Under the pieces are notes generated by a model. That model was not told where the DNA came from, ran no database searches, and saw nothing but the letters and a program-made list of their open reading frames with translations. The position numbers were made by a program, and so were the translations under genes. Positions 29,885 to 36,596 of a stretch of DNA of 36,596 bases are shown here, one piece after another. Position 1 is the first letter of the stretch. The number at the start of each line of letters is the position of its first letter. The DNA comes from Alcanivorax sp. UBA4485 (GTDB lineage: Bacteria > Pseudomonadota > Gammaproteobacteria > Pseudomonadales > Alcanivoracaceae): NCBI GenBank assembly GCA_002389055.1, contig DGNT01000105.1:2791-39386 (forward strand). Reading direction: 5' to 3'.

Positions 29885-30781
29885 ATGACCGAGACCCCCT
29901 GTTTCCAACGCCCAGATTTCCACTGCCACAGCCTGGCGTCGGACGGCGTGCTGTCGCCCACCGATCTGGTGGCCCGCGCCGCCGATTACGGCGTCGACGC
30001 GCTGGCGCTGACCGATCACGACACCCTGGCCGGCCTGCCCGAGGCGCAACGCGCCGCGGACCGGCACGGCGTTACGCTGGTGCCGGGCATCGAGCTGTCG
30101 GTGCTGTGTGGCAGCCGGGAAATCCATGTGCTGGGCCTGTGGGTGGACCCGCAAGCGCCGGTGCTGGTGGAGCGGGTCAACCGCCAGCTGGAGGCCCGCA
30201 GGGAACGGGCGGTGCGCATCGGCGCCCGCCTGGACAAGGCGGCCCGGCTGGAACACAGCTACCACAAGGCCTGCGAACTGGCGGACAGCGACACACCCGG
30301 GCGCCCCTGGTTCGCCAAAATGCTGGTGGAAGCCGGGGTGGTGCGCGACCAGCGCCACGCCTTCAACCGCTTCCTTAAGAAGGGCCAGTCCGGCTTCGTG
30401 TCCACCCCCTGGGTAAGCCTGGAGGAGGGCGTCTCGGAGCTGCTGGCCGCCGGCGGCGTTCCGGTGCTCGCCCATCCCCAGGCCTACGGGCTCACCCGCA
30501 AGCGGCTGCGCGAACTGGTGCGCGATTTCCGCAACGCCGGCGGCCTGGCCCTGGAGGCGATGATGCCCGGGCTCAGCCCGCAGCAGGCGGCGCTGATCGA
30601 GGAGTGCTGGCGGCATTTCGGTCTGGCGGTGTCCGGCGGCAGCGATTTCCATTCCCCCCAGCAGAAATGGCTGGCGCTGGGCGGCCTGCCACCGTTTCCG
30701 GCGGACGGCACGCCGGTGTGGGCGCTGCCCCAGGCCGGTGTTGCGCCCGCCGGGGCGCGGGTGGAGAATGCGGCCCCATGA
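29885..30781 (+). CDS. rnm: RNase AM, PHP-domain 5'-3' exoribonuclease (YciV)
   Basis: A 298-residue PHP-domain phosphoesterase. Metal ligands include His13-x-His15 in DFHCHSLASDG, LTDHD (44-46), the Glu of GIELS, and the C-terminal GSDFHS. In E. coli this protein (RNase AM, formerly YciV/TrpH) trims 5' ends of rRNAs and acts on short oligonucleotides and 3',5'-bisphosphonucleotides with manganese. The ATG at 29885 matches the family N-terminus; an upstream TTG would add seven residues. No ribosome site precedes it. It ends in ATGA with yciO (four-base overlap), the same order as in E. coli. Confidence 0.93.
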   Translation: MTETPCFQRPDFHCHSLASDGVLSPTDLVARAADYGVDALALTDHDTLAGLPEAQRAADRHGVTLVPGIELSVLCGSREIHVLGLWVDPQAPVLVERVNRQLEARRERAVRIGARLDKAARLEHSYHKACELADSDTPGRPWFAKMLVEAGVVRDQRHAFNRFLKKGQSGFVSTPWVSLEEGVSELLAAGGVPVLAHPQAYGLTRKRLRELVRDFRNAGGLALEAMMPGLSPQQAALIEECWRHFGLAVSGGSDFHSPQQKWLALGGLPPFPADGTPVWALPQAGVAPAGARVENAAP

Positions 30782-31401
30782 CCGATGTATTGCATATCCA
30801 CCCCGAAACACCCCAGCCGCGCCTGATCCGCCAGGCCGTGGACGTGATCCGTGGCGGCGGGCTGATCGCCTATCCCACCGATACCACCTACGCCCTGGGC
30901 TGCGGGATCGGTGAGAAGGACGCCCTGGATCGTCTGATCCGCCTGCGCCGGCTGGACAATAAACACCAGTTCACTTTGCTGTGCCCGGACCTGTCGGTGC
31001 TGGCCACCTACGCCAAGGTGGACAACCCGGACTACCGGCTGCTCAAGGCGCACACGCCGGGGCCCTATACCTTTATTCTGAGCGCCACCAGCGAAGTGCC
31101 GCGCCGGCTGATGCACCCGAAAAAGCGCACCATCGGCATCCGCGTGCCGGATCATCCGATCTGCCAGGCGCTGCTTAACGAGCACGGCGGGCCGATCATG
31201 ACCTCCACCGCCCATCTGCCCGACGATGAGTTCCCGCTCACCGATCCCCAGGACGTGCGCGACTTCCTGCAGGGCCAGGTGGATCTGGTGATCGACGGCG
31301 GCTTTTGCGGGGTCACCGAGACCACCGTGATTTCGCTGGCCGACGGCAACGGCCCGGAGGTGGTCCGCGAGGGCGCCGGTCCCCTGGACGCTATCTTCTA
31401 G
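30778..31401 (+). CDS. yciO: YciO, Sua5/YrdC-family protein
   Basis: A 207-residue protein with the YrdC fold, near the 206 residues of E. coli YciO. GGLIAYPTDTTYALGC is the ATP/threonine-binding signature; KKRTIGIRVPDHPI and TSTAHLPDDEFP (where TsaC has a Ser/Asn-rich loop) are the other YrdC blocks. YciO is a paralogue of TsaC and may make threonylcarbamoyl-AMP weakly for t6A tRNA modification; its own role is unsettled. The start codon overlaps the rnm stop (ATGA), showing coupling. trpS follows 81 bases later with its own promoter. Confidence 0.93.
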   Translation: MTDVLHIHPETPQPRLIRQAVDVIRGGGLIAYPTDTTYALGCGIGEKDALDRLIRLRRLDNKHQFTLLCPDLSVLATYAKVDNPDYRLLKAHTPGPYTFILSATSEVPRRLMHPKKRTIGIRVPDHPICQALLNEHGGPIMTSTAHLPDDEFPLTDPQDVRDFLQGQVDLVIDGGFCGVTETTVISLADGNGPEVVREGAGPLDAIF

Positions 31402-31442
31402 AGCGTTGCGTCCAGCCCTGTCTTTACACCGTCTATTCCCTT

Positions 31443-31448
31443 TATAAT
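31443..31448 (+). promoter_or_regulatory. Promoter -10 box of trpS
   Basis: TATAAT is a perfect -10 hexamer and would give a leader of about 28 bases with AGGAG (31471-31475). The best -35-like sequence, TTTACA (31423-31428), is only 14 bases away, too close for normal spacing. Confidence 0.5.
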
Positions 31449-31482
31449 CGCCGCTTTCCGCCGTTACGACAGGAGTCGGCTT

Positions 31483-32697
31483 TTGAGTTCCGTGGTTCCC
31501 TCCCAAAGAGTGGTATCGGGCATGCGCGCCACCGGGCGCCTGCATTTGGGGCATTACCATGGCGTACTCAAGAATTGGGTACGCTTGCAGCACGAGTACG
31601 AGTGTTTCTTTTTCGTCGCGGACTGGCACGGCCTGACCACTGAATACGAGGATCCACATGGTATTCAGGGCCACGTCTGGGACCTGGTGACCGACTGGCT
31701 GGCCGCCGGGGTGAACCCCGGGTCCGCCACTCTGTTCGTGCAGAGCCAGGTGCCCGAGCACGCCGAGCTGCACCTGCTGCTGTCGATGATGACGCCGCTG
31801 TCCTGGCTGGAACGGGTGCCGACCTATAAAGACCAGCAGGAAAAGCTGCGCGAGAAGGACCTGGGCACCTACGGCTTTCTCGGTTACCCGCTGCTGCAGG
31901 CCGCCGACATCCTGATTTACCGGGCCGGCCAGGTGCCGGTGGGCGCCGATCAGGTGGCCCATGTGGAGTTGACCCGCGAAGTGGCACGGCGCTTCAACCA
32001 TCTTTACGGCCGTGAGCCGGGCTTCGAGGAGGCGGTGACCGCGGCGATCAAGAAGATGGGCAAGAAACAGGCGCGCATCTACGCGGATAACCGCCGCAAA
32101 TACCAGGAGCAGGGCGACGAGTCCGCGCTGGAAGCGGCCCGCGCGCTGGTGCAGAACCAGCAGAACATCACGCTCGGCGATAAGGAACGCCTGAACGGTG
32201 ACCTGGAAGGCGGCGGCAAGGTGATCCTGCCGGAGCCCCAGTCCCTGCTCACGCCGGCCTCGAAGATGCCCGGCCTGGACGGTCAGAAAATGTCCAAGTC
32301 CTACGGCAACTTCATCAGCCTGCGCGAAGAACCGGACGACGTGGACGCCAAGATCCGCCGCATGCCCACCGATCCGGCGCGGGTGCGCCGCAGCGATCCG
32401 GGCACGCCGGAGAAGTGCCCGGTGTGGGAGTTTCACAAGGCCTATTCCGACGACCGCACCCGCCAGTGGGTACAGGAAGGCTGCACCTCCGCCGGTATCG
32501 GTTGCCTGGAATGCAAGAAACCGGTGATCGAAGCGGTGCAAGCGGAGCTGGAGCCGATCCGGCGCCGCGCCGAGGATCATTTGCGTAATCCGGATCTGGT
32601 GCGCACGATTGTGTCCGAAGGGTGTGAAGAGGCCCGCGAAGCGGCCCGCGCCACCCTCGATGAAGTGCGCTCGGTAATGGGGCTGCAATACCGATGA
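31483..32697 (+). CDS. trpS: Tryptophanyl-tRNA synthetase, long form
   Basis: A 404-residue class I aminoacyl-tRNA synthetase that charges tRNA-Trp. The HIGH box is HLGH (21-24) and the KMSKS box is at 269-273; YPLLQAADILIY and VPVGADQVAHVELTRE are strong TrpS signatures. It is about 70 residues longer than the E. coli enzyme (334), mainly because of a charged insert at about 177-247 between the Rossmann fold and the KMSKS loop, as in other long proteobacterial forms. The start is a TTG at 31483, fixed by AGGAG (31471-31475). It overlaps scpA by four bases (ATGA). Confidence 0.95.
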   Translation: MSSVVPSQRVVSGMRATGRLHLGHYHGVLKNWVRLQHEYECFFFVADWHGLTTEYEDPHGIQGHVWDLVTDWLAAGVNPGSATLFVQSQVPEHAELHLLLSMMTPLSWLERVPTYKDQQEKLREKDLGTYGFLGYPLLQAADILIYRAGQVPVGADQVAHVELTREVARRFNHLYGREPGFEEAVTAAIKKMGKKQARIYADNRRKYQEQGDESALEAARALVQNQQNITLGDKERLNGDLEGGGKVILPEPQSLLTPASKMPGLDGQKMSKSYGNFISLREEPDDVDAKIRRMPTDPARVRRSDPGTPEKCPVWEFHKAYSDDRTRQWVQEGCTSAGIGCLECKKPVIEAVQAELEPIRRRAEDHLRNPDLVRTIVSEGCEEAREAARATLDEVRSVMGLQYR

Positions 32698-33614
32698 ACG
32701 ACGTGGCCAAGCAACAGGCCCCGAAGGCCGGCAACCCGCTGGCGCCACCGGCGCCGCACCAGGCGGAGATGCCGTTCGGCCTGATGTACGGCCAGGCGAT
32801 CACCAAGCTGCCCGACGATCTCTACATACCGCCGGACGCCCTGGAAGTGTTCCTGGAGGCGTTCGAAGGCCCGCTGGATCTGCTGTTGTACCTGATCAAG
32901 CGGCAGAACCTGGATATTCTCGACATCCCCGTGGCCCAGATCACGACTCAGTACATGGAGTACGTGGAGCTGATGAAGGCCATGAACCTGGAGCTGGCCG
33001 CGGAATATCTGGTGATGGCGGCGATGCTGGGCGAGATTAAATCGCGCACCTTGCTGCCGCGACCGGTTCACGACGAAGAGGACGAGGCGGAAGACCCGCG
33101 CGCCGAGCTGATCCGCCGGCTGCAGGAATACGAGCGATTCAAGCAGGCCGCCGAGGACATCGACAACCTGCCGCGCCTGGAGCGGGACTTTCAGATCGCC
33201 GTCGCCCGCCGTCCGGAATACGTGCGTGAAAAGGCGCAGCCGGACGTGGACCTGCGCGAGTTGCTGCTGGCGTTCAAGGAAGTGTTGTACCGGGCCGACA
33301 TGTTCGAGAACCACCAGGTGTCGCGGGAGAAGCTTTCCACCCGGGAGCGCATGGCGAATGTGCTGGACCGCCTGAAAGGCCGGGAATTCGTGCCGTTCGT
33401 GGAGCTGTTCGAAGCCAGCGAAGGGCGGCTTGGCGTGGTGGTCAGCTTCCTGGCGATTCTCGAACTGGTCAAAGGGTCGCTGATTGAGCTGGTGCAGAGC
33501 GGGCCCTTCAGCCCCATCCATGTGAAGGCGAGAACCCTGGTGCTGGAAGAATCGGAAGCCCTGGCGGCGCTGGAGTTGGATGACGAACCTTACCAGGCTG
33601 ACGAGGATGAATAA
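32694..33614 (+). CDS. scpA: Segregation and condensation protein A
   Basis: A 306-residue kleisin. FEGPLDLLLYLIKRQNLDI and AAEYLVMAAMLGEIKSRTLLP are the N-terminal kleisin signatures that contact the SMC neck; the C-terminal winged helix lies after about residue 225. With ScpB and SMC it forms the complex that folds and separates chromosomes. The first 40 residues (Ala/Pro-rich, then FGLMYGQAITKLPDDLYIP) extend beyond the core, as seen in pseudomonad-type ScpA. The ATG overlaps the trpS stop, and scpB begins three bases after its stop. Confidence 0.95.
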   Translation: MNDVAKQQAPKAGNPLAPPAPHQAEMPFGLMYGQAITKLPDDLYIPPDALEVFLEAFEGPLDLLLYLIKRQNLDILDIPVAQITTQYMEYVELMKAMNLELAAEYLVMAAMLGEIKSRTLLPRPVHDEEDEAEDPRAELIRRLQEYERFKQAAEDIDNLPRLERDFQIAVARRPEYVREKAQPDVDLRELLLAFKEVLYRADMFENHQVSREKLSTRERMANVLDRLKGREFVPFVELFEASEGRLGVVVSFLAILELVKGSLIELVQSGPFSPIHVKARTLVLEESEALAALELDDEPYQADEDE

Positions 33615-33616
33615 CC

Positions 33617-34456
33617 GTGGAGCCGGATAAGATAAAACACATCGTCGAAGCGGCGATCTTCGCCGCCGACGGGCCGCTGGACCGGGACGCGCTGTTGCTG
33701 CTGTTCGATGAGCAGGAACGCCCGGAGAGGGCCGATCTGTCCCGCTCACTGGAGCAGATCAGCGAGGACTACGCGGAGCGTGGCATCGAACTGAAGGAAG
33801 TGGCCTCCGGGTTCCGCTTCCAGGTGCGCAAGGACCTGGGGCCCTGGGTGAGCCGCCTGTGGCAGGAAAAACCGCCGCGCTACAGCCGCGCGATCCTCGA
33901 GACGCTGGCGCTGGTGGCCTACCGCCAGCCGATCACGCGGGGCGAAATCGAGGAAATCCGTGGTGTTTCGGTGAGCTCGCACATTATCAAGAGCCTGCTG
34001 GAGCGCAGCTGGGTGCGGGTGGTCGGCCATCGGGACGTGCCGGGCCGGCCGGCGATGTTCGCTACCACCCGGCAGTTTCTTGACTACTTTGATCTGAAAA
34101 GTCTGGAAGATTTGCCGCCGTTGTCGGAAATCAAGGATCTGGACAAGCTGAACGAAGAGCTGGCGCTGAGCGACGCGCCGGACCCCGACAGCGACGATGA
34201 CGACGACAGCAACGACGCCACGGCCGCCTTCGGTGCCCGCACCGAAGGGGAGCGCGAAGCCCGTAACGAGGAAATTTTCGCCGCCCTGGACGAAGAACCG
34301 GAACTGGACGACTCCACCCTGATGAGTATTGATAAGGTGGATTCCGTGAACGCCGGCTTCGAAGAGGAATTTCGCCGCAAACCGGCCCCCGCCGAGGGGA
34401 CCGGCGAGCAAGCCGCCAAGGCGGCCGACGAGGACGAGCAATCGCCCCATGAGTGA
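33617..34456 (+). CDS. scpB: Segregation and condensation protein B
   Basis: A 279-residue ScpB with two winged-helix domains (about 1-165), marked by KHIVEAAIFAADGPL, YSRAILETLALVAYRQPITR and RPAMFATTRQFLDYF. It binds ScpA as a dimer in the SMC complex. A long acidic, disordered tail follows (about 185-279, with runs of Asp such as DSDDDDDSND), a common addition in this lineage. The start is GTG 33617, two bases after the scpA stop. The end overlaps the rluB start by eight bases. Confidence 0.94.
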   Translation: MEPDKIKHIVEAAIFAADGPLDRDALLLLFDEQERPERADLSRSLEQISEDYAERGIELKEVASGFRFQVRKDLGPWVSRLWQEKPPRYSRAILETLALVAYRQPITRGEIEEIRGVSVSSHIIKSLLERSWVRVVGHRDVPGRPAMFATTRQFLDYFDLKSLEDLPPLSEIKDLDKLNEELALSDAPDPDSDDDDDSNDATAAFGARTEGEREARNEEIFAALDEEPELDDSTLMSIDKVDSVNAGFEEEFRRKPAPAEGTGEQAAKAADEDEQSPHE

Positions 34457-35288
34457 AAAGTTACAGAAAGTTCTGGCCCGCACCGGGCTGGGATCACGCC
34501 GTGAGCTGGAAACCTGGATCGCCGATGGGCGGGTTTCCGTGAACGGCCAGGTGGCAACGCTGGGAGACCGGGCGGAGCCGGAAGACACCATCAGAGTCGA
34601 CGGCAGGATCATTCGAGTGAAGGCGGAAGAAGACATAGTTCGGCGCGTGATCATTTATCACAAGCCGGTCGGGGAAGTGTGCTCGCGGAACGATCCGCAG
34701 GGCCGCCCCACCGTGTTCGATAACCTCCCCAAGCTGCAGGGCATGCGCTGGGTGCAGGTGGGCCGTCTGGACATCAACACCACCGGGCTGATGCTGTTCA
34801 CCACCGACGGTGAGCTGGCCCACCGGCTGATGCACCCGTCCAACGGCTTTATCCGCGAATACGCGGTGCGCGTCCACGGCACCCTCAGCGAGGACAAGCG
34901 CAAGGCGATGCTGGACGGCGTGCTGCTCGAGGACGGCGTGTCCAGGTTCGACAGCATCGAGGACGCCGGCGGCGCCGACGAGGGCGCCAACCACTGGTAC
35001 AAGGTGCGGCTGACCGGCGGCAAGTACCGGGAAGTGCGCCGCCTGTTCCAGTCCCAGGACCTGGAAGTGGCGCGGCTGATCCGCATCCGCTTCGGCGATC
35101 TGACGCTGCCGTCGTCGCTGCGCACCGGGCGCTGGCAGGAACTCAGCGAGCAGGAGATCAAGCCGCTCACCGATCGCGTGGATCTGAAAGGCAAGAAATA
35201 CACCGGCCTCTACGGCCGCGCCCGGCTGCGCCACCAGCGCGGCGACAAGCCACCGCGCAAGCCGCGCCGCAACCCCTACCGCCGTTAA
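34449..35288 (+). CDS. rluB: 23S rRNA pseudouridine synthase RluB
   Basis: A 279-residue RsuA-family pseudouridine synthase. An N-terminal S4 RNA-binding domain (MSEKLQKVLARTGLGSRRE, 1-60) precedes the catalytic domain with GRLDINTTGLMLF, where Asp108 is the nucleophile. RluB makes pseudouridine 2605 in 23S rRNA. The C-terminal tail is strongly basic (RARLRHQRGDKPPRKPRR) and probably binds RNA. Translation is coupled to scpB by the eight-base overlap. The stop overlaps that of the convergent rsmE by four bases (TTAA), leaving no room for a terminator. Confidence 0.94.
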   Translation: MSEKLQKVLARTGLGSRRELETWIADGRVSVNGQVATLGDRAEPEDTIRVDGRIIRVKAEEDIVRRVIIYHKPVGEVCSRNDPQGRPTVFDNLPKLQGMRWVQVGRLDINTTGLMLFTTDGELAHRLMHPSNGFIREYAVRVHGTLSEDKRKAMLDGVLLEDGVSRFDSIEDAGGADEGANHWYKVRLTGGKYREVRRLFQSQDLEVARLIRIRFGDLTLPSSLRTGRWQELSEQEIKPLTDRVDLKGKKYTGLYGRARLRHQRGDKPPRKPRRNPYRR

Positions 35289-36001
35289 GGCAGCCGCATC
35301 AGCGCGCCCACCAGGGCGGGCAGGGCGGTCTCCACACGCAGGATCCGGCTGCCGAAACGGTGGCAGCCGAAGCCCTGCTGCTCCAGCAGCGCCACTTCAA
35401 AGGGCGTCCAGCCGCCCTCCGGGCCGATCGCCAGGGTGGCGGGCTCATCCAGGCCCCGCGGCAGCTCCGGAAACGGACCCGGGTGCGCCACCAGGCGCCG
35501 CCCTGGACCCGCCCACTGATCCAGCTCGTCCTCGACGAAGGGCCGGAAGCGCGGCGCCAGCCGCAGCCTCGGCATCACCGGGTCGCCGGCCTGTTCCAGC
35601 CCCAGCAGCAATTTTTCCCGCAGCAGGTCGCCCTTGAGGTTGGGCGTCTGCCAGTAGCTCTTGTCGACCTTGGCAGCGTTCACCAGCACGATGTTCTTGA
35701 TGCCCAGGCTGGCGGCGTCCACCAGCAACCGCTTGAGCATCTTGGGGCGGGGCAGGGCCAGCAGCAGGTTCAGGGGCAGGGCGGAGACCGGCTTCGAATC
35801 TACTTTAAAAGATATATCTATCTCATTGTTTTTAATGGATTCAATCACTGCCTGCCCGGTGCCTTCGTCGAGCAGGCCGGCGCGGCAATGGTCGCCCTCC
35901 GCGAGCTTGAGCACGGAGCGCACATGGGTGGCCTGGCGGTCGTCAAGACGCCAGCGGTCGCCGTCGAGGCGCTGGTCGGGGTGCAGCAATAACAGATTCA
36001 T
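35285..36001 (-). CDS. rsmE: 16S rRNA (uracil-1498-N3) methyltransferase RsmE
   Basis: A 238-residue SPOUT methyltransferase. Residues 1 to about 70 are the PUA-like RNA-binding domain; the knotted domain carries KMLKRLLVDAASLGI, AIGPEGGWTPFE (192-202) and RILRVETALPAL (219-230), the S-adenosylmethionine-binding knot. It methylates U1498 of 16S rRNA in the 30S subunit. Codons 52-70 form a strikingly AT-rich patch with rare codons (35792-35848), unlike the rest of the gene. It converges on rluB with a four-base overlap and diverges from the MoxR-type gene. Confidence 0.95.
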   Translation of the reverse strand: MNLLLLHPDQRLDGDRWRLDDRQATHVRSVLKLAEGDHCRAGLLDEGTGQAVIESIKNNEIDISFKVDSKPVSALPLNLLLALPRPKMLKRLLVDAASLGIKNIVLVNAAKVDKSYWQTPNLKGDLLREKLLLGLEQAGDPVMPRLRLAPRFRPFVEDELDQWAGPGRRLVAHPGPFPELPRGLDEPATLAIGPEGGWTPFEVALLEQQGFGCHRFGSRILRVETALPALVGALMRLP

Positions 36002-36087
36002 GGCGGCGGATTATGCCACACCCGGGGCGGCCGGCTGACGCAAACCGACTGCAACATGGCCATTCTGGCCCTTTGCCCGGGGTGCGC

Positions 36088-36100
36088 GGGTTGCTAGAGT
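36088..36100 (+). promoter_or_regulatory. Candidate extended -10 promoter of the MoxR-type gene
   Basis: GGGTTGC followed by TAGAGT (36095-36100) resembles the GGGTTGCC-TA elements at 24840 and 28802. TTGCCC (36073-36078) is a possible -35 with a 16-base spacer. The leader would be about 30 bases. Confidence 0.4.
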
Positions 36101-36136
36101 GCGCAGCGTTATTCTCGCTGATGTGGAGAAACTCGC

Positions 36137-36596
36137 ATGCAGTTTCAGGGCACTGAACAGTACGTTGCCACGGAAGATCTCAAAATGGCCGTTAACGCGG
36201 CCATCGCTTTGCAGCGTCCGCTGCTGATCAAGGGTGAGCCGGGCACCGGTAAAACCCTGCTCGCCGAACAGGTGGCCGAATCACTGGGCATGCCGCTGCT
36301 GGCCTGGCATATCAAGTCCACCACCAAGGCCCAGCAGGGCCTGTACGAGTACGACGCGGTCTCCCGCCTGCGCGACTCCCAGCTCGGCGCCGAGGGCGTC
36401 GAGGACGTGTCCAACTACATCAAGAAGGGCAAGCTGTGGGAGGCCTTCCAGGCCGACGACCAGGTGGTGCTGCTGATCGACGAGATCGACAAGGCGGACA
36501 TCGAATTCCCCAACGATCTGCTCCAGGAGCTGGATCGCATGGAATTCTTCGTCTACGAAACCGGCGAGACCATTCGCGCCGAGAAGCGCCCGATCG
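36137..36596 (+). CDS. MoxR-family AAA ATPase, cut by window end
   Basis: Only the first 153 codons are present; the gene runs off the right edge. The Walker A motif is GEPGTGKT (33-40) and Walker B is VVLLIDEIDKAD (110-121), preceded by QRPLLIKGEPG, which is typical of MoxR AAA ATPases. These act as chaperones for metal insertion or for complexes with von Willebrand factor A domain proteins, which are often encoded next; that part is outside the window. GGAGA lies eight bases before the ATG. It diverges from rsmE across 135 bases. Confidence 0.9.
   Translation, partial: MQFQGTEQYVATEDLKMAVNAAIALQRPLLIKGEPGTGKTLLAEQVAESLGMPLLAWHIKSTTKAQQGLYEYDAVSRLRDSQLGAEGVEDVSNYIKKGKLWEAFQADDQVVLLIDEIDKADIEFPNDLLQELDRMEFFVYETGETIRAEKRPI

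Noticed and set aside
30484..32748. A 754-codon open frame on the minus strand opposite rnm, yciO and trpS
   Set aside because: It is the mirror of well-supported genes with overlapping starts and clear motifs; long antisense frames are common in GC-rich DNA and this one has His/Gln/Ala-rich low-complexity content and no domain.

Overview
The window is GC-rich chromosomal DNA (about two-thirds G+C by eye) packed with genes. No gap between genes exceeds about 200 bases. I see no rRNA, tRNA, CRISPR array, transposase, integrase or phage gene. The gene set points to a gammaproteobacterium: rnm-yciO followed by trpS-scpA-scpB-rluB, yciB-yciI, divergent ybbAP/tesA, an SH3b/coiled-coil YgiM-type protein and an OmpA-type lipoprotein. 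A cytochrome P450, a short PHA-synthase-like protein, two hotdog thioesterases, an alpha-methylacyl-CoA-racemase-like protein and GlpD next to these would suit a lipid- or hydrocarbon-using marine bacterium of the Alcanivorax/Alloalcanivorax kind. That assignment is inference from gene content, not a database match.

Layout. 1-4.3 kb: Rieske ferredoxin-like protein, lytic transglycosylase, membrane-anchored glutamate-synthase-domain protein, glutathione reductase. 4.3-7.5 kb: a P450 divergent from an orphan ParA-type ATPase, then an exported protein of unknown function; two inverted repeats sit in the control regions. 7.5-11.7 kb: PhaC-like hydrolase divergent from two overlapping PaaI-type thioesterases, an MFS transporter, and a glycine-zipper/OmpA lipoprotein. 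11.8-17.6 kb: GNAT acetyltransferase divergent from glpD, a metal-type MerR regulator, a cation/proton antiporter, and a Bcr/CflA-type exporter. 17.7-22.1 kb: YbbAP ABC transporter divergent from tesA and a DUF924 gene; the ybbA and tesA start codons abut with no base between. 22.2-28.1 kb: a large DUF349 protein, a PlsC-family acyltransferase, the racemase-like protein and an unknown exported protein. 28.1-36.6 kb: YgiM-like, YciI and YciB on the minus strand, then the plus-strand run rnm-yciO, trpS-scpA-scpB-rluB, convergent rsmE, and a MoxR-type ATPase cut by the window end.

How the genes work together. trpS, scpA, scpB and rluB overlap or nearly touch and should be one transcript joining tRNA charging, chromosome condensation and rRNA modification. 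tesA, the two thioesterases, the PlsC homologue, the PhaC-like enzyme and the racemase homologue all act on acyl chains or acyl-CoA, but they are scattered over several transcription units. Many genes have a -10-like hexamer, often preceded by TG, about 20-30 bases before a good Shine-Dalgarno site, with no clear -35 box.

I did not find a convincing new multi-gene system; most of the window is conserved housekeeping DNA. The best leads are the P450/parA control region with its perfect 9-bp inverted repeat, the orphan ParA, the base-to-base tesA/ybbA start junction with a palindrome over the predicted tesA start site, a hairpin that can mask the ribosome-binding site of an MFS gene, a 14-base element shared by two distant promoters, two double-hairpin REP-like modules, and an AT-rich rare-codon patch inside rsmE.
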